Shown: piece after piece, positions 52,101-60,379 of the stretch
Position numbering within the stretch: position 1 is the stretch's first letter
Layout of the letters: each line of letters opens with the position of its first letter
Translations under genes and position numbers: made by a program
Notes under the pieces: generated by a model
Told to the model about the DNA's origin: nothing
Database searches by the model: none
What the model saw: only the letters and a program-made list of their open reading frames with translations
Assembly (NCBI RefSeq): GCF_015706575.1
Contig: NW_024037053.1
Location: forward strand, 4,030,001-4,094,000
From: Patiria miniata
Lineage: Eukaryota; Echinodermata; Asteroidea; Valvatida; Asterinidae
Length of the DNA: 64,000 nt
Reading direction: 5' to 3'

Positions 52101-55100
52101 GATGTTGTTAGATGTTACATCCCTCAAGCAACATTTTGTTATTTACAGACCTAACAGTGGTATTTCTTTCTTGTAATATGGCATAATCGCTGCAGCTGAT
52201 CGATCCAGACCATTCTTGATGACCGACGTAAGCGAAGATGATACCAATTACATCAACGCAAGCTTCCTCCCGGTAATATAGCGACTTTGTCTAAATTTCC
52301 CTTCACTGTCATAACGATTCAAGAATCCTAAAAAAAAATCTGTAAATTTTACCGGTAGTTATCTGGCCACAGCCTTTACAACTTTTGCCTGTACTTGCTT
52401 ACGTAAAATTACAAGTTAAAGTACAGCTCAGGGGTTCAAATCCCGTTCAATTTGCTCGGTGTTTAGGCTAGATGCTTGATTTTGATAATCTACTTGTAAC
52501 AAGTTTGCACTCACCCTGTAGGGCTATCGCAAGAAGGACAGGTACATCGCGACCCAGATGCCGATGCCCAACACCACTGCCGACATTTGGCGTCTGGTGT
52601 ACGACCACAAAGCGACTTGTATCGTCATGCTGAACCCTTTGGATGAGAACGACAAAGTAAGTCCTAAAAAGTTGCTTAAAAATGCAAAAGAAATATGTAT
52701 ACCATGAATTTACTGCTTATTTAAGAAATAATAATGGTTTCATTAATTATTTCTCTGAATAGACAATGAGTCGTTACTGGCCAGAAGAGGGACCAATCGA
52801 ATTTGGCTCGCTGCTAGTGAAGCTGTTACAGACTACACAGTACAAGGGTGTTACTGGGCGCACGTTTTCTCTACGCAACAACAAAGCCAAAGTAAATTCT
52901 ATTTTTGTAACTATTACTAAACAAATGAAAAGTACTTTTGACAAGTAATTTAAATAACAAGTTCTGCCATGTGCAAAGGGTGTTTGAAGGAGACTGCTGT
53001 GGATCTAACATATTCGACTGCACTTAACTTGAGAAAGGATATGCAATAGATACGAGTTGAATAGTTTTAGATTGAATACCGCAGCAGATCTACATATTTT
53101 ATATCGTTAATCTCTACAAAGACAAGCCATAACCATGCACTTGATTAACCATTTCATTTTCAATTTAAAACAAATGTATTCAAGCTCGAAAAGATGCAAT
53201 ACAATAAATTAGTTTCCACTCTATACTTTTGCAATCTTGCTTTAGTCTGAGCCCATACGAACTGTCTGCCAGTTCCATGTCCAAGACTGGCCGTCGGATC
53301 AGCCGGTGCCCAGATCTCGACAAGGATTACTCACTCTCATGGAGGTGACTCAAAAATGGCACGAGGAAAGACCACCCATCGTGGTTCACTGCATGTAAGT
53401 TGCAATCAAAATACACGATAATACTGCTTTTTCAAATAGTCACTGTTCACCAGGGCCCATTTTGTTAGGGATTCATCTCTCAACTTCAGTTACATTTTGT
53501 AATATAAGTACTTGTCACTGAATATTGAAATTTTAAATCTTAATGTTAGCATGAAGTGACTTGGAAATATCTCCTAAAGAGTCTGTTTTCATAAATGTTT
53601 AATCAAGGAATGGATTTGGTCGCTCTGCCGTGTACTGCACCCTGATGTCGGTGATGGAACAGTTGCAAGAGGAGAATGTTGCGGACGTGTTTCAAGCCGT
53701 TCTTCGCCTCCGAGCAGTTAACGGCAGCATGATGTACTCTGTGGTGAGTGTTTTACTTATTCACTTAATACTTAAGGCTAAGTAAAAAAATATATATGTT
53801 TCTTGTCCCCGCCCGCTTCCTTTTTGGAGACCGCCTGGATATTTTTATTATTTTTTATTTTTGTAATAATGCAGTAAAAAACACAGGAAAAGTCCACAAA
53901 TTCATCGGAAAATAAATACAAATGCCAATACAACTCTTAATGACACTGTAAATATGTTCAGTTCTCTTGTCCAACTTGTCTTTCATTTTAAAAGTGTCTT
54001 TGAACAGTGGAAACACCAACAGTTGCAGGACATTTTAAAATGGCGGCCATCTTGAAATAAATAAAAAAATTAAAAAATAAAAAGCCCTGCTTCCTCCTCT
54101 TTTTCAAAATCCCGGACGAGAAACATGTTTTTTTTTATTCGGCCTAATGATTTGATACAAATGTACAATGATGCACAAAACCCAAGGTAGACTTTATTAG
54201 TTTCCTTGTTTTGATGAACATACATTTATACTATCTTTTTTTGGGGGGGGGGGGGGGGGGGGGGGGTAGGGTGGGGATAGTTATTCTTGATTGCTTTGAA
54301 GTGCGTGCTTTGAATTCTAAAAATAAATCAACTTCCGCACGATATTAAAGGGCATGCATGAAATAGTTCAAAGCTATGTTTGAAAATACACATTATTGTC
54401 TCATTCAACCTTATTTTCAATTTTCGTTTTTGCCAATATATTAAAGGGCATGCATAAAAATAGTTAAATGCTATATTTGAAAACACATATTTTTGTCTCA
54501 TTCAACCTTATTTTGCCATTTTCAAGGTTATTTTGCTACTTTTTTGATTGGATTTTATGCTAATGTGAGATATAATTTCACTCCAGGCAGAATTATGGAT
54601 ATTTTGCTGTCACTAAATTGTTTTCTTTGGTGATTCTTTGTATGTCATTACTGGCAGTAAGCCTATCAGCAAACTTTTCTCACATTTTTTTTTTGTTTTT
54701 GCAATGACAAATTTACCCCTTAACTGAACAGTGTCTTCCTGAAATGACATAATGTTCGCAAAAACATGAAAAATATTAAATGTGTAAATGTGTGTGTGCA
54801 CTTTTCAATAAATTTAACCAATTGCTTTGCAATTGTTGCCATTCCACCGGTTCTTCAAAACTATTTTACTTCGCTCATACCACCTGCAAGTGTCTATTTA
54901 ATACTCTGACCGGTTTTCCAAACTCTATTGAAACACACCTCATTGTTCGTGTTTCAGTCGGCCAAAACTTTAGGCGCACTTAATGCACAAAACAAATTAT
55001 TTTGATTGACTTCGTTAATTATCGATCGAGCACTTCAACTGATACATTGTAACAGCTGGTCGATTGACACATGATTTGCATTCTCCATTTGACAGGACCA

Positions 55101-55167
55101 CTATGCGACGTGCTACGATGTGTTCCAGGCCAACTTGGACTCGTCCACTGTCTACGAGAATCTCTAG
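28035..55167 (+). CDS. PTPR-B: lectin/Ig/EGF/FN3 receptor-type protein tyrosine phosphatase, tandem copy 2
   Basis: Complete gene of 35 coding exons, about 1643 residues: 28035-28107, 28845-28970, 39183-39311, 39788-40018, 40410-40730, 41087-41347, 41565-41705, 41998-42150, 42479-42613, 43524-43829, 43998-44215, 44651-44717, 44899-45005, 45289-45490, 46070-46172, 46552-46795, 47123-47162, 47434-47539, 47677-47759, 48149-48378, 48693-48780, 48895-48971, 49138-49174, 49467-49564, 49817-49936, 50035-50186, 50513-50648, 51058-51207, 51462-51561, 52196-52272, 52522-52656, 52763-52891, 53246-53394, 53608-53743, 55096-55167. All junctions are GT/AG and the frame stays open. It is a paralogue of PTPR-A with the same module order but only one F-type lectin domain. 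Both genes are intact and presumably both expressed as single-pass receptors; ligands and regulation are unknown. Confidence 0.93.
28845..40018 (+). CDS. PTPR-B exons 2-4: single F-type lectin domain
   Basis: Residues about 25-186: [13 protein letters not shown] and SHT (exon 2), [20 protein letters not shown] and NRQDYECG (exon 3), [17 protein letters not shown] (exon 4). It corresponds to domain 1 of A, but the RxD motif is followed by an insertion with two cysteines ([10 protein letters not shown]) before the next arginines, so ligand preference may differ. Exons 2 and 3 are split by an unusually long, repeat-filled intron of about 10.2 kb. Confidence 0.84.
30254..30473. mobile_element. 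Small MITE with about 30-bp inverted ends
   Basis: The left end around 30257-30286 (GTTGCAACCTGACGCCACTT) is inverted at about 30440-30470 (AAGTGGCGTCAGGTTTCAAC). About 220 bp. Confidence 0.6.
31456..33621. mobile_element. Putative 2.2-kb element with GGGCAATTCT ends and CGTAATTCCGTTACC repeats
   Basis: TACGGGCAATTCT at the left matches, inverted, AGAATTGCCCATA at the right. Inside, the 15-mer CGTAATTCCGTTACC or its complement recurs about eight times, including three copies close together near 31963-32005 and two near 33202-33240. A different MITE is nested within. The terminal repeats are short, so the boundaries are tentative. Confidence 0.4.
32220..32755 (+). mobile_element. TTAAAGGGAA-terminus MITE, full copy
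   Basis: TTAAAGGGAATATACA at the left is matched by TGTACATTCCCTTGAA at the right. It contains a perfect 32-bp palindrome at 32383-32414 (arm TTCCAACGGTGGTCGG). Related copies are at 24236-24420 (partial, inverted) and 57280-58106. Confidence 0.7.
34737..37833. mobile_element. Putative 3.1-kb repeat element bounded by GGCTGTTTCGGCA hairpins
   Basis: Starts with two hairpins (34737-34766 and 34794-34823; arms GGCTGTTTCGGCA and TGCCGAAACAGCC) and ends with an inverted TGCCGAAACAGCC at 37821-37833. Inside are two tandem units of about 575 bp (from 35445 and 36024) and many TGACGTCA palindromes. No transposase reading frame is visible, so it would be non-autonomous. Confidence 0.45.
35445..36592 (+). 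repeat. Two tandem units of about 575 bp
   Basis: The stretch beginning GTTAGTCTCTTGGCTAAAA at 35445 recurs at 36024 with few differences, each unit carrying AATGACGTCATGCAATC and GACCGGAAGTTATAAT. A partial third copy start (TCACAGTGACTGTTTTAGCC) follows at about 36537. Confidence 0.85.
38586..38790 (-). pseudogene. LINE (non-LTR retrotransposon) ORF C-terminal remnant
   Basis: On the minus strand a frame ends with [10 protein letters not shown] and [13 protein letters not shown] before TAA, preceded by [15 protein letters not shown]. This resembles the C-terminal tail that follows reverse transcriptase in CR1/L2/RTE-type LINEs. Only about 65 residues remain, with no RT core, so it is a 5'-truncated insertion. 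Confidence 0.5.
40410..41347 (+). CDS. PTPR-B exons 5-6: two Ig-like domains
   Basis: Residues about 187-293 and 294-380. Ig1 keeps both cysteines (GCQVRQ and VFYCEAS), unlike copy A. Ig2 reads [10 protein letters not shown]...[10 protein letters not shown] and is highly similar to A. Confidence 0.82.
40801..40913. mobile_element. 113-bp MITE in PTPR-B intron 5
   Basis: CAAGGAGGCCCCCTTCAATG at the left is inverted as CATTGAAAGGGGCCTCCTTG at the right with one mismatch. Not present at the matching place in PTPR-A. Confidence 0.75.
41565..42613 (+). CDS. PTPR-B exons 7-9: three TIE-type EGF-like domains
   Basis: Residues about 381-523. EGF1 [23 protein letters not shown]2 with [23 protein letters not shown]3 [14 protein letters not shown]. 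One domain per exon, all phase 1-1, matching copy A module for module. Confidence 0.87.
43524..47162 (+). CDS. PTPR-B exons 10-17: fibronectin-III domains and membrane-proximal module
   Basis: Residues about 524-952. Three FN3 domains (exon 10; 11-12; 13-14) and the membrane-proximal receptor-phosphatase module (exons 15-17) containing [18 protein letters not shown]. Exons 15-17 and their flanking introns are nearly identical to copy A. Confidence 0.86.
47434..48378 (+). CDS. PTPR-B exons 18-20: transmembrane helix and juxtamembrane segment
   Basis: Same hydrophobic helix as A followed by YKRR. Exon 18 begins six bases earlier than in A (an inserted TAATAG), adding two residues or giving two tandem acceptors. 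Exon 19 is 12 bases shorter than in A. The Pro/Thr repeat of exon 20 reads [19 protein letters not shown]. Confidence 0.87.
48693..51207 (+). CDS. PTPR-B exons 21-28: catalytic phosphatase domain D1
   Basis: Same motifs as D1 of [25 protein letters not shown] (Cys about 1282, Arg about 1288) and VQTPEQY. Exons 21-23 are identical to A at the nucleotide level, whereas exon 25 has several substitutions (for example [13 protein letters not shown] against SGITVAIADERVF). Predicted to be active. Confidence 0.9.
51462..53743 (+). CDS. PTPR-B exons 29-34: second phosphatase domain D2, probably inactive
   Basis: WPSDQPVP replaces the WPD loop and the P-loop is HCMNGFGRSA (Cys about 1574), as in A. 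Few substitutions against A. Catalytic acid missing, so likely regulatory. Confidence 0.88.
54246..54270 (+). repeat. Long poly(G) tract in PTPR-B intron 34
   Basis: A run of about 25 consecutive G after a T-run. Similar runs lie at about 11770-11835, 24066-24077, 29801-29811 and 42787-42804, and C-runs at 12227, 13054 and 57582. Confidence 0.85.
55096..55167 (+). CDS. PTPR-B exon 35: terminal exon
   Basis: [20 protein letters not shown] followed by ENL and TAG, one residue different from exon 38 of A (Thr for Met). The YENL tail is retained. Confidence 0.88.
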   Translation, partial: DHYATCYDVFQANLDSSTVYENL

Positions 55168-55502
55168 ACACAGATTCTCCCAGTGGTAATACACTTCATC
55201 AAGATATTCTAAAAAACTTAATTTGCCAATTTCTGCCAAGTAACGCTAAGCTGTGAATTAAGATAGCTGTAACTTGTAAGGAACTTAATTAATGTTGCTT
55301 CCATAGTTTAATAGCCCTACTTCAGGCCTACTCCCAATTTGGTTTATTACATAGTTAAATTACTGGTAAGGACAAGAAAAAATGTGTTTTCTTTGTAATA
55401 CATTGAAAAAAATGGGTGGGTTGAATCATTTTGTGTGTGTGTGTGTGTGGTTTTTTTTCTGCTTTTTATTTTTTGGGGGGTGGGCCTCGTTTTTCGTAGC
55501 CA

Positions 55503-55508
55503 AATAAA
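55503..55508 (+). terminator. Poly(A) signal AATAAA of PTPR-B
   Basis: Canonical hexamer 335 bp after the stop codon, in sequence homologous to 23838-23843 of copy A. Confidence 0.5.
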
Positions 55509-56131
55509 ATAGAGTGGGGTGGTGGTGGACTAATTGTTGTAATTTTTTTGCGTGCATTCAAATTTTTTTACATGTTGTTTTGACATGCATTCTTCAAAGT
55601 TAACATGTGAATCAACTATTCATTCCATCTGCGCTGTTTATTAATATGAAGCTGAATTAGAGTAAAAAAGATTGGAACATATCTTGCTGAACAGTGGAAT
55701 GTATTTTTGAAAATCAAACGTAGGCCTACTTGTGTTTCAATCTAACGCATTTTAAAACAGAATGTATTTCAAAACGTTTAACTTGTATTTTTACCACCCG
55801 AATGCATTTTCCAAAACCGAATGAAATTTTACAAACCGAACTCAATTTTGGTTCTGCATAATTTTCTAGGTTGAGTCGGGGGTACCTGTATAATAGGTAT
55901 ATTTGCGTAGGAAAAATAGTTAGCTGGCCTTCAATACTTGTAAATTTTAAGCCATGACAAATGATAAACTTGACAACAATACTCAGAATTACCGCACAGG
56001 TTTTACTTGGCATAGTATGCCTAGGCCCCGAATAAAATCATTTCAAACCATGCCTAACAATAGCACCGTGCTAGCCCAGGTTGGACTCCGTTGTGTAAAA
56101 GCAACGGAGTCAAAGGTATGAATCTCTCCTG

Positions 56132-56636
56132 CCATAGCGAAAAAAATTATAACACATTTTTTTGCATATTTTTACCTGACGGAGGAAGCTGAAATTTCGT
56201 TTACATATTCCTTGTGTCCAGAAGTGTGCCTGCGCTGGGTTTAGAAAAGGCAAATATGTCCGCGGGCGGCGTGTTTACCGAAAATAAACCGCAATCCCAC
56301 GCTTTCGTTGAAAACATTTTCAGTACGAACTCCCCGTGTGAAGATTACGTGCATTGCACACAGGCACGCTGCAGCCACGGCAGCTAGCAAGCGGCTGCAA
56401 ACGGCACGCGCGTGTACGTCTTCACGCTGGGAGTTCGTAGTCGTACTGAAAATGTTTTCGACGAAAGCGTACAACTTGCGGTTTATTTTCGGTAAACGCG
56501 CCGCCCGCGGACATATTTGCCTTTTTAAAACCAAGGGCATGCACAATTCTAAACACAAGGAATATGTAAGCGAAATTTCAGCTTCCTCCGTCAGGTAAAA
56601 ATGGGAAAAAATGGGTTGTATTTTTTTTCGCTATGG
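56132..56636. mobile_element. Fold-back element with arms of more than 200 bp
   Basis: CCATAGCGAAAAAA at 56132 is inverted as TTTTTTCGCTATGG at 56636. The arms (about 56132-56350 and 56410-56636) remain recognisably complementary, including GGCAAATATGTCCGCGGGCG and AAACATTTTCAGTACGA. The spacer is about 60 bp. Confidence 0.82.
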
Positions 56637-57279
56637 TGGTACAATTTATACCCTGGATGTCAGTCACAATGCAATGGAAACCTTGCTTATAAACACATGG
56701 TGGCAAAATAGATTTGCAATTGCCTACTCACGTTTGTTCCGCACGCCAGTGGGCCCGACATTTGGTCCGTATTCCTCCGAATTTTACAGTATTTCCAGTG
56801 TCCAGATAATCCCGTATATCCTTCGTAACATGACAAATGTTTCTATGGTACCCAGTCAAGGCGCCATTGCTTGCAGTCAAGTCATTCAGACAAGCTCATG
56901 TGATTGTGTCTGCAGCGCATACATGCTACTGAAAACTGCGACGTGGTTTGCGCGCGCGCGTATGCATGCGCGACATGCCACAGAAAGCACGCGTGGATCA
57001 CGTGTAAGGCACATGTTCTTCACATGCATGCATGGAACGTGCATACAACAGCGTGCGCACTGAGATTTTTCCACAGAACTTGGGAACGTTTCACCGCGTC
57101 CCGACTCCATGGGCTGCGTGCGCGTTCCTTCACAAACCCCTGGCTGTGCGAACACGTAAACGACGCTGATTGACTAAGAGCGTACTGTGCGTGTGTCCGT
57201 CTCGTCATTTTAACTTAAACCACGTACGCCTACTACACATGGAGTAGTATTAAAAACACTGATCTCCAGTGCTTATATT

Positions 57280-58106
57280 TTAAAGGGAAAATACACTATT
57301 TGCAAACATCCAAAAACGAAATGATCAAACTATCACGAAATACCTTACTTGATTGTTAAAGAATGACACTGACAGTCTCAAGCATCCTGTAAAATCGTGG
57401 CTCCTGGTGTGCTGACATTTTCAAGAAAAATTGTATTTTTGCAACGCAAATTGGCTTTGTTTTCAAAAATTTTCCACAATTTGCATATTTAGTTATTCCG
57501 CAATTTCTTTGCAATTGAGTACACACTTGTGAAGGGGTACAAGCCTGCTATTGATTCTCTAACCTTCAGTGGCGCACCAAGCCCCCCCCCCCCCCCCCCC
57601 CCCAAGGAGGTTGTCATTTTGGGGGGATTTTTTTTTGGGGGGGGGGTTCCATGATTTGACCTTGGTGATACGTGTGTGTCCTATTTTCGAGTAGTATAAT
57701 AGGGGTGTAAGTGGCGCCACCAACGTCAAAATAGTCCTTCCCCGCCAAAAAAACACCCCATTTTTTTTGGCGGCCAAAAATTTTGGGCAAAATTTTTTGG
57801 AAAACAAATTAACTTCTATAAAAACAAATTTTAGCCCCCCCCCAAAAAAAAAAACAAATTCTGGGTGCGCCACTGCTGACTTTACAATTCCCCCTGAAAG
57901 TCTATAAATTGATCCGTTTCATCTTAAGTGGGGTCGGGGAACCAGACTACAAGAACATGATTGGTTTTCTTGGTTTTCCAGTATCTAGCTTCTAGCCCAC
58001 AACGTAAAACAAGTCAATTAACAATACCCGATATAATATACTAATCCTCCAAATCCATTTATTTTTGCAAATTAATGCAAAAGCAAATGTTGTGCATTCC
58101 CTTTAA
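57280..58106 (+). mobile_element. TTAAAGGGAA-terminus MITE with a nested insertion
   Basis: Ends TTAAAGGGAAAATACA and GTTGTGCATTCCCTTTAA. It aligns with 32220-32755 once the nested 309-bp element at 57567-57875 is removed. Confidence 0.65.
57567..57875. mobile_element. hAT-like MITE, CAGTGGCGCACC ends
   Basis: CAGTGGCGCACC at the left and GGTGCGCCACTG at the right are perfect inverted copies. The flanking octamers CTAACCTT and CTGACTTT match at 6 of 8 positions, compatible with the 8-bp target duplication of hAT elements. Long C runs, G runs and A runs lie inside. Confidence 0.65.
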
Positions 58107-60085
58107 ATTGCAAGGTTAGTCCAATTTTTTGTTCACCTGGAAAAGTATAACTTACCTTGTTAATTGCTCCGTGGCGGTCTCTAGAATGTTAATGCGGGCT
58201 TGGAATCTGGATTGAAACAGTCATTCCAAGAATGCGTGTGGTCCGAGCTCGTAGAAGAAGCGGGCCTGTACACTGGCATTCGAAAACTGAAACTCTCATC
58301 AAGTGACAAACTAAAAGCGAAAACCTCCTTGAGCTGATCGGAAGTGGCAGAGCTACGAGGTTCCCTCTCCGATTTATTTCCTTTCCAGGTACGAGGTGGC
58401 AACTATCTAATGAGAACTTGCTTTAGAAGTGTGCGAGATTAATACCGGCACGATACCTTTCAAAAACATCACTGACGAAACAAGGCACCGAGGTCGGCCT
58501 GACTAGTACTTTTACTTGCCAGCGCGCATACACTGCATGTACATGTAAAATTGTGCACTTGTGGTGGACTGTCAAACATACACACCGCCCTCACTTGATT
58601 TGTTGCCGTTATTTTTTAGACTGGCTCCAAGTCCCTCCATTAACTTTTATACTTTATACAGCAGAACAGGTTGGTTCTGGTATGCAAACACAAATGTAGT
58701 TGGGGTTTTTATGGCATAGATTCAATTAACTTTTTAGTAACACGATTTATTGATTTAATTCACATTGTATTATTTCGATTATATGTAAGAACAAGTAATC
58801 AAGACTTAGTGTAAAAGTAAACGCAGTATTTACGCAGACAAAGACTGTTAAGTTTACTTTAAAAAAAGAACAGATTGCCTCTCTTTTTCTGGTTTAGGAA
58901 AAATAGTGGCAATGTTTTAGTACAGCGTATATTCTGCAATGTTTATGTCAATTAAAACTACAATGATTTCGTTGTTGAGTCTGTTTTAAAATCGTGAAAC
59001 ATCTAGGTTCCTATGATTTTGTAGATAATGCTGTAAGGTACGATTTAATAGTTGAATTAAGTGTCATAAGGTGTAGACTTTCTTCACTAGGACTGATATT
59101 TCATGCTTTTAAAACAATAGAATTATACACTCATCGTAAATGTTGCAACCCGGCGGTATACTTAATGATTAAAGGTTTTCTAATATGAAACCATCTTTTC
59201 GCTTGATAAGATTTATACATTTTGTACACAGAATCACTGGCGCAGAATATGTATACGCAGCTTGCTTTACGCTAATGACAGTTTGCATTAAAGATGTGTT
59301 TTACGCATGCAGAGAATTTCGTTTATCGACTTTTAATTTAGTCTGTTTCCGTAACCCTTTACATGTGAAGGGAGGCCACCCAACTTAATCGGCTCCCAAA
59401 GACAATGAGAAAAAATGATGTATTGAAATGCTTCCAGCCCTTTTTTTAAAAATGAATTAATATATCAATGAACTGTTGATGACACGCAAAAATAGAATAA
59501 TAAAAACACATTCTGCAGTCGTTTTGTTTAGTTTAGGGATATATATTTGAATACAATTTTTAAAGTAACAAGTACTACATTCAGCCATTACACACCAGTA
59601 TCTAAAGCATCACCATTTTTAATGATGAAATTGCGTCCCATTAAAATAGAAATAATATTTTCAAGATATTAAATATTTGTCAATCTTGAAGTTCTTAGTA
59701 AAATATTGCTCATTTATTAACAAAATAATCCGTGCATATTTTTACAGATGAAACCTTCTTAATAAAAAGGTATATAATATAATTATTTCATTGCACAGTA
59801 ACGATTAAACACTCCGACTATCCCATCTCCAAATATACAATCTAATGGCTTTTCGCGACAACTATTTTAGTAAAGTTTATATCATAATGAATTTATTACT
59901 TGTCCAGAACTGAGTTCATTTTTTTTTAAAATACTACAATCTTAATAATTTGCGTGTCTTGGTCTTAATACCTGGCTCTTTCTGCAGGCATCTGAGGGCA
60001 AATAATCTTTCAGCCTTACCACGTGTGTAACAGGCACCAGACTATTTTGTCCTTTTAACATCTGTTAAAACCTAACATCTGTCAT

Positions 60086-60091
60086 TTTATT
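60086..60091 (-). terminator. Candidate poly(A) signal of INK4/SOCS gene
   Basis: AATAAA on the minus strand about 143 bp beyond the TGA stop. Confidence 0.4.
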
Positions 60092-60233
60092 CTCAAATTC
60101 AACATTATTAACATTAAAATTCAGCCTCTAAACTGTACATTCATTCATGATAAAATCATGCTTACATTATGCCAAAAAGCACTGCCTTTCATTATTTTTT
60201 TCTAATTTACATACAAGAAACGTTATTTCAGTT

Positions 60234-60379
60234 TCACCTGGTCATTTTTAAATAGTCGACTAGTGTCTCCGGTAGAGGGAAACTGGTAAGTTCACCTACT
60301 CGGCGCATGCGCTGTGTGCCCAGAGCCCGATGAATGGTCAGACGACATAGATGCTTCAACGTCCTACCCTCGCCTGAAC
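60234..60379 (-). CDS. INK4/SOCS gene, terminal exon with SOCS box
   Basis: Enters in phase 1 after TTTTTCAG and encodes SSGEGRTLKHLCRLTIHRAL, then a Cul5-box-like FPLPETLVDYLKMTR and TGA. TLxxxCxxxI fits the Elongin BC-box consensus, and FPLP stands where LPLP is usual. Confidence 0.83.

Larger units (their letters stand above)
55168..60233. other. Spacer between PTPR-B and the INK4/SOCS gene
   Basis: Homology to the PTPR-A 3' flank ends near 55.64 kb. Beyond it are a fold-back element, nested MITEs and a GC/CpG-richer stretch (56.85-57.2 kb) with alternating purine-pyrimidine runs. No confident gene. A strong minus-strand splice donor (AACAAG|GTAAGT) sits at about 58155 next to a 73-codon frame, perhaps an exon of an unrecognised transcript. 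Confidence 0.55.

Noticed and set aside
52431..52460. tRNA B-box-like GGTTCAAATCC in PTPR-B intron 30
   Set aside because: No A box, acceptor stem or anticodon arm fits around it. Copy A has a shorter version, so it is likely a small indel.
28035..55167. Possibility that PTPR-B is an allelic haplotig rather than a paralogue
   Set aside because: The lectin/Ig halves differ by a whole domain and many residues, with largely unalignable introns, which is too much for alleles. Read depth could still test this.
56611..57063. 150-codon frame in the downstream spacer
   Set aside because: Starts inside one arm of the fold-back element and shows low-complexity, codon-implausible content.
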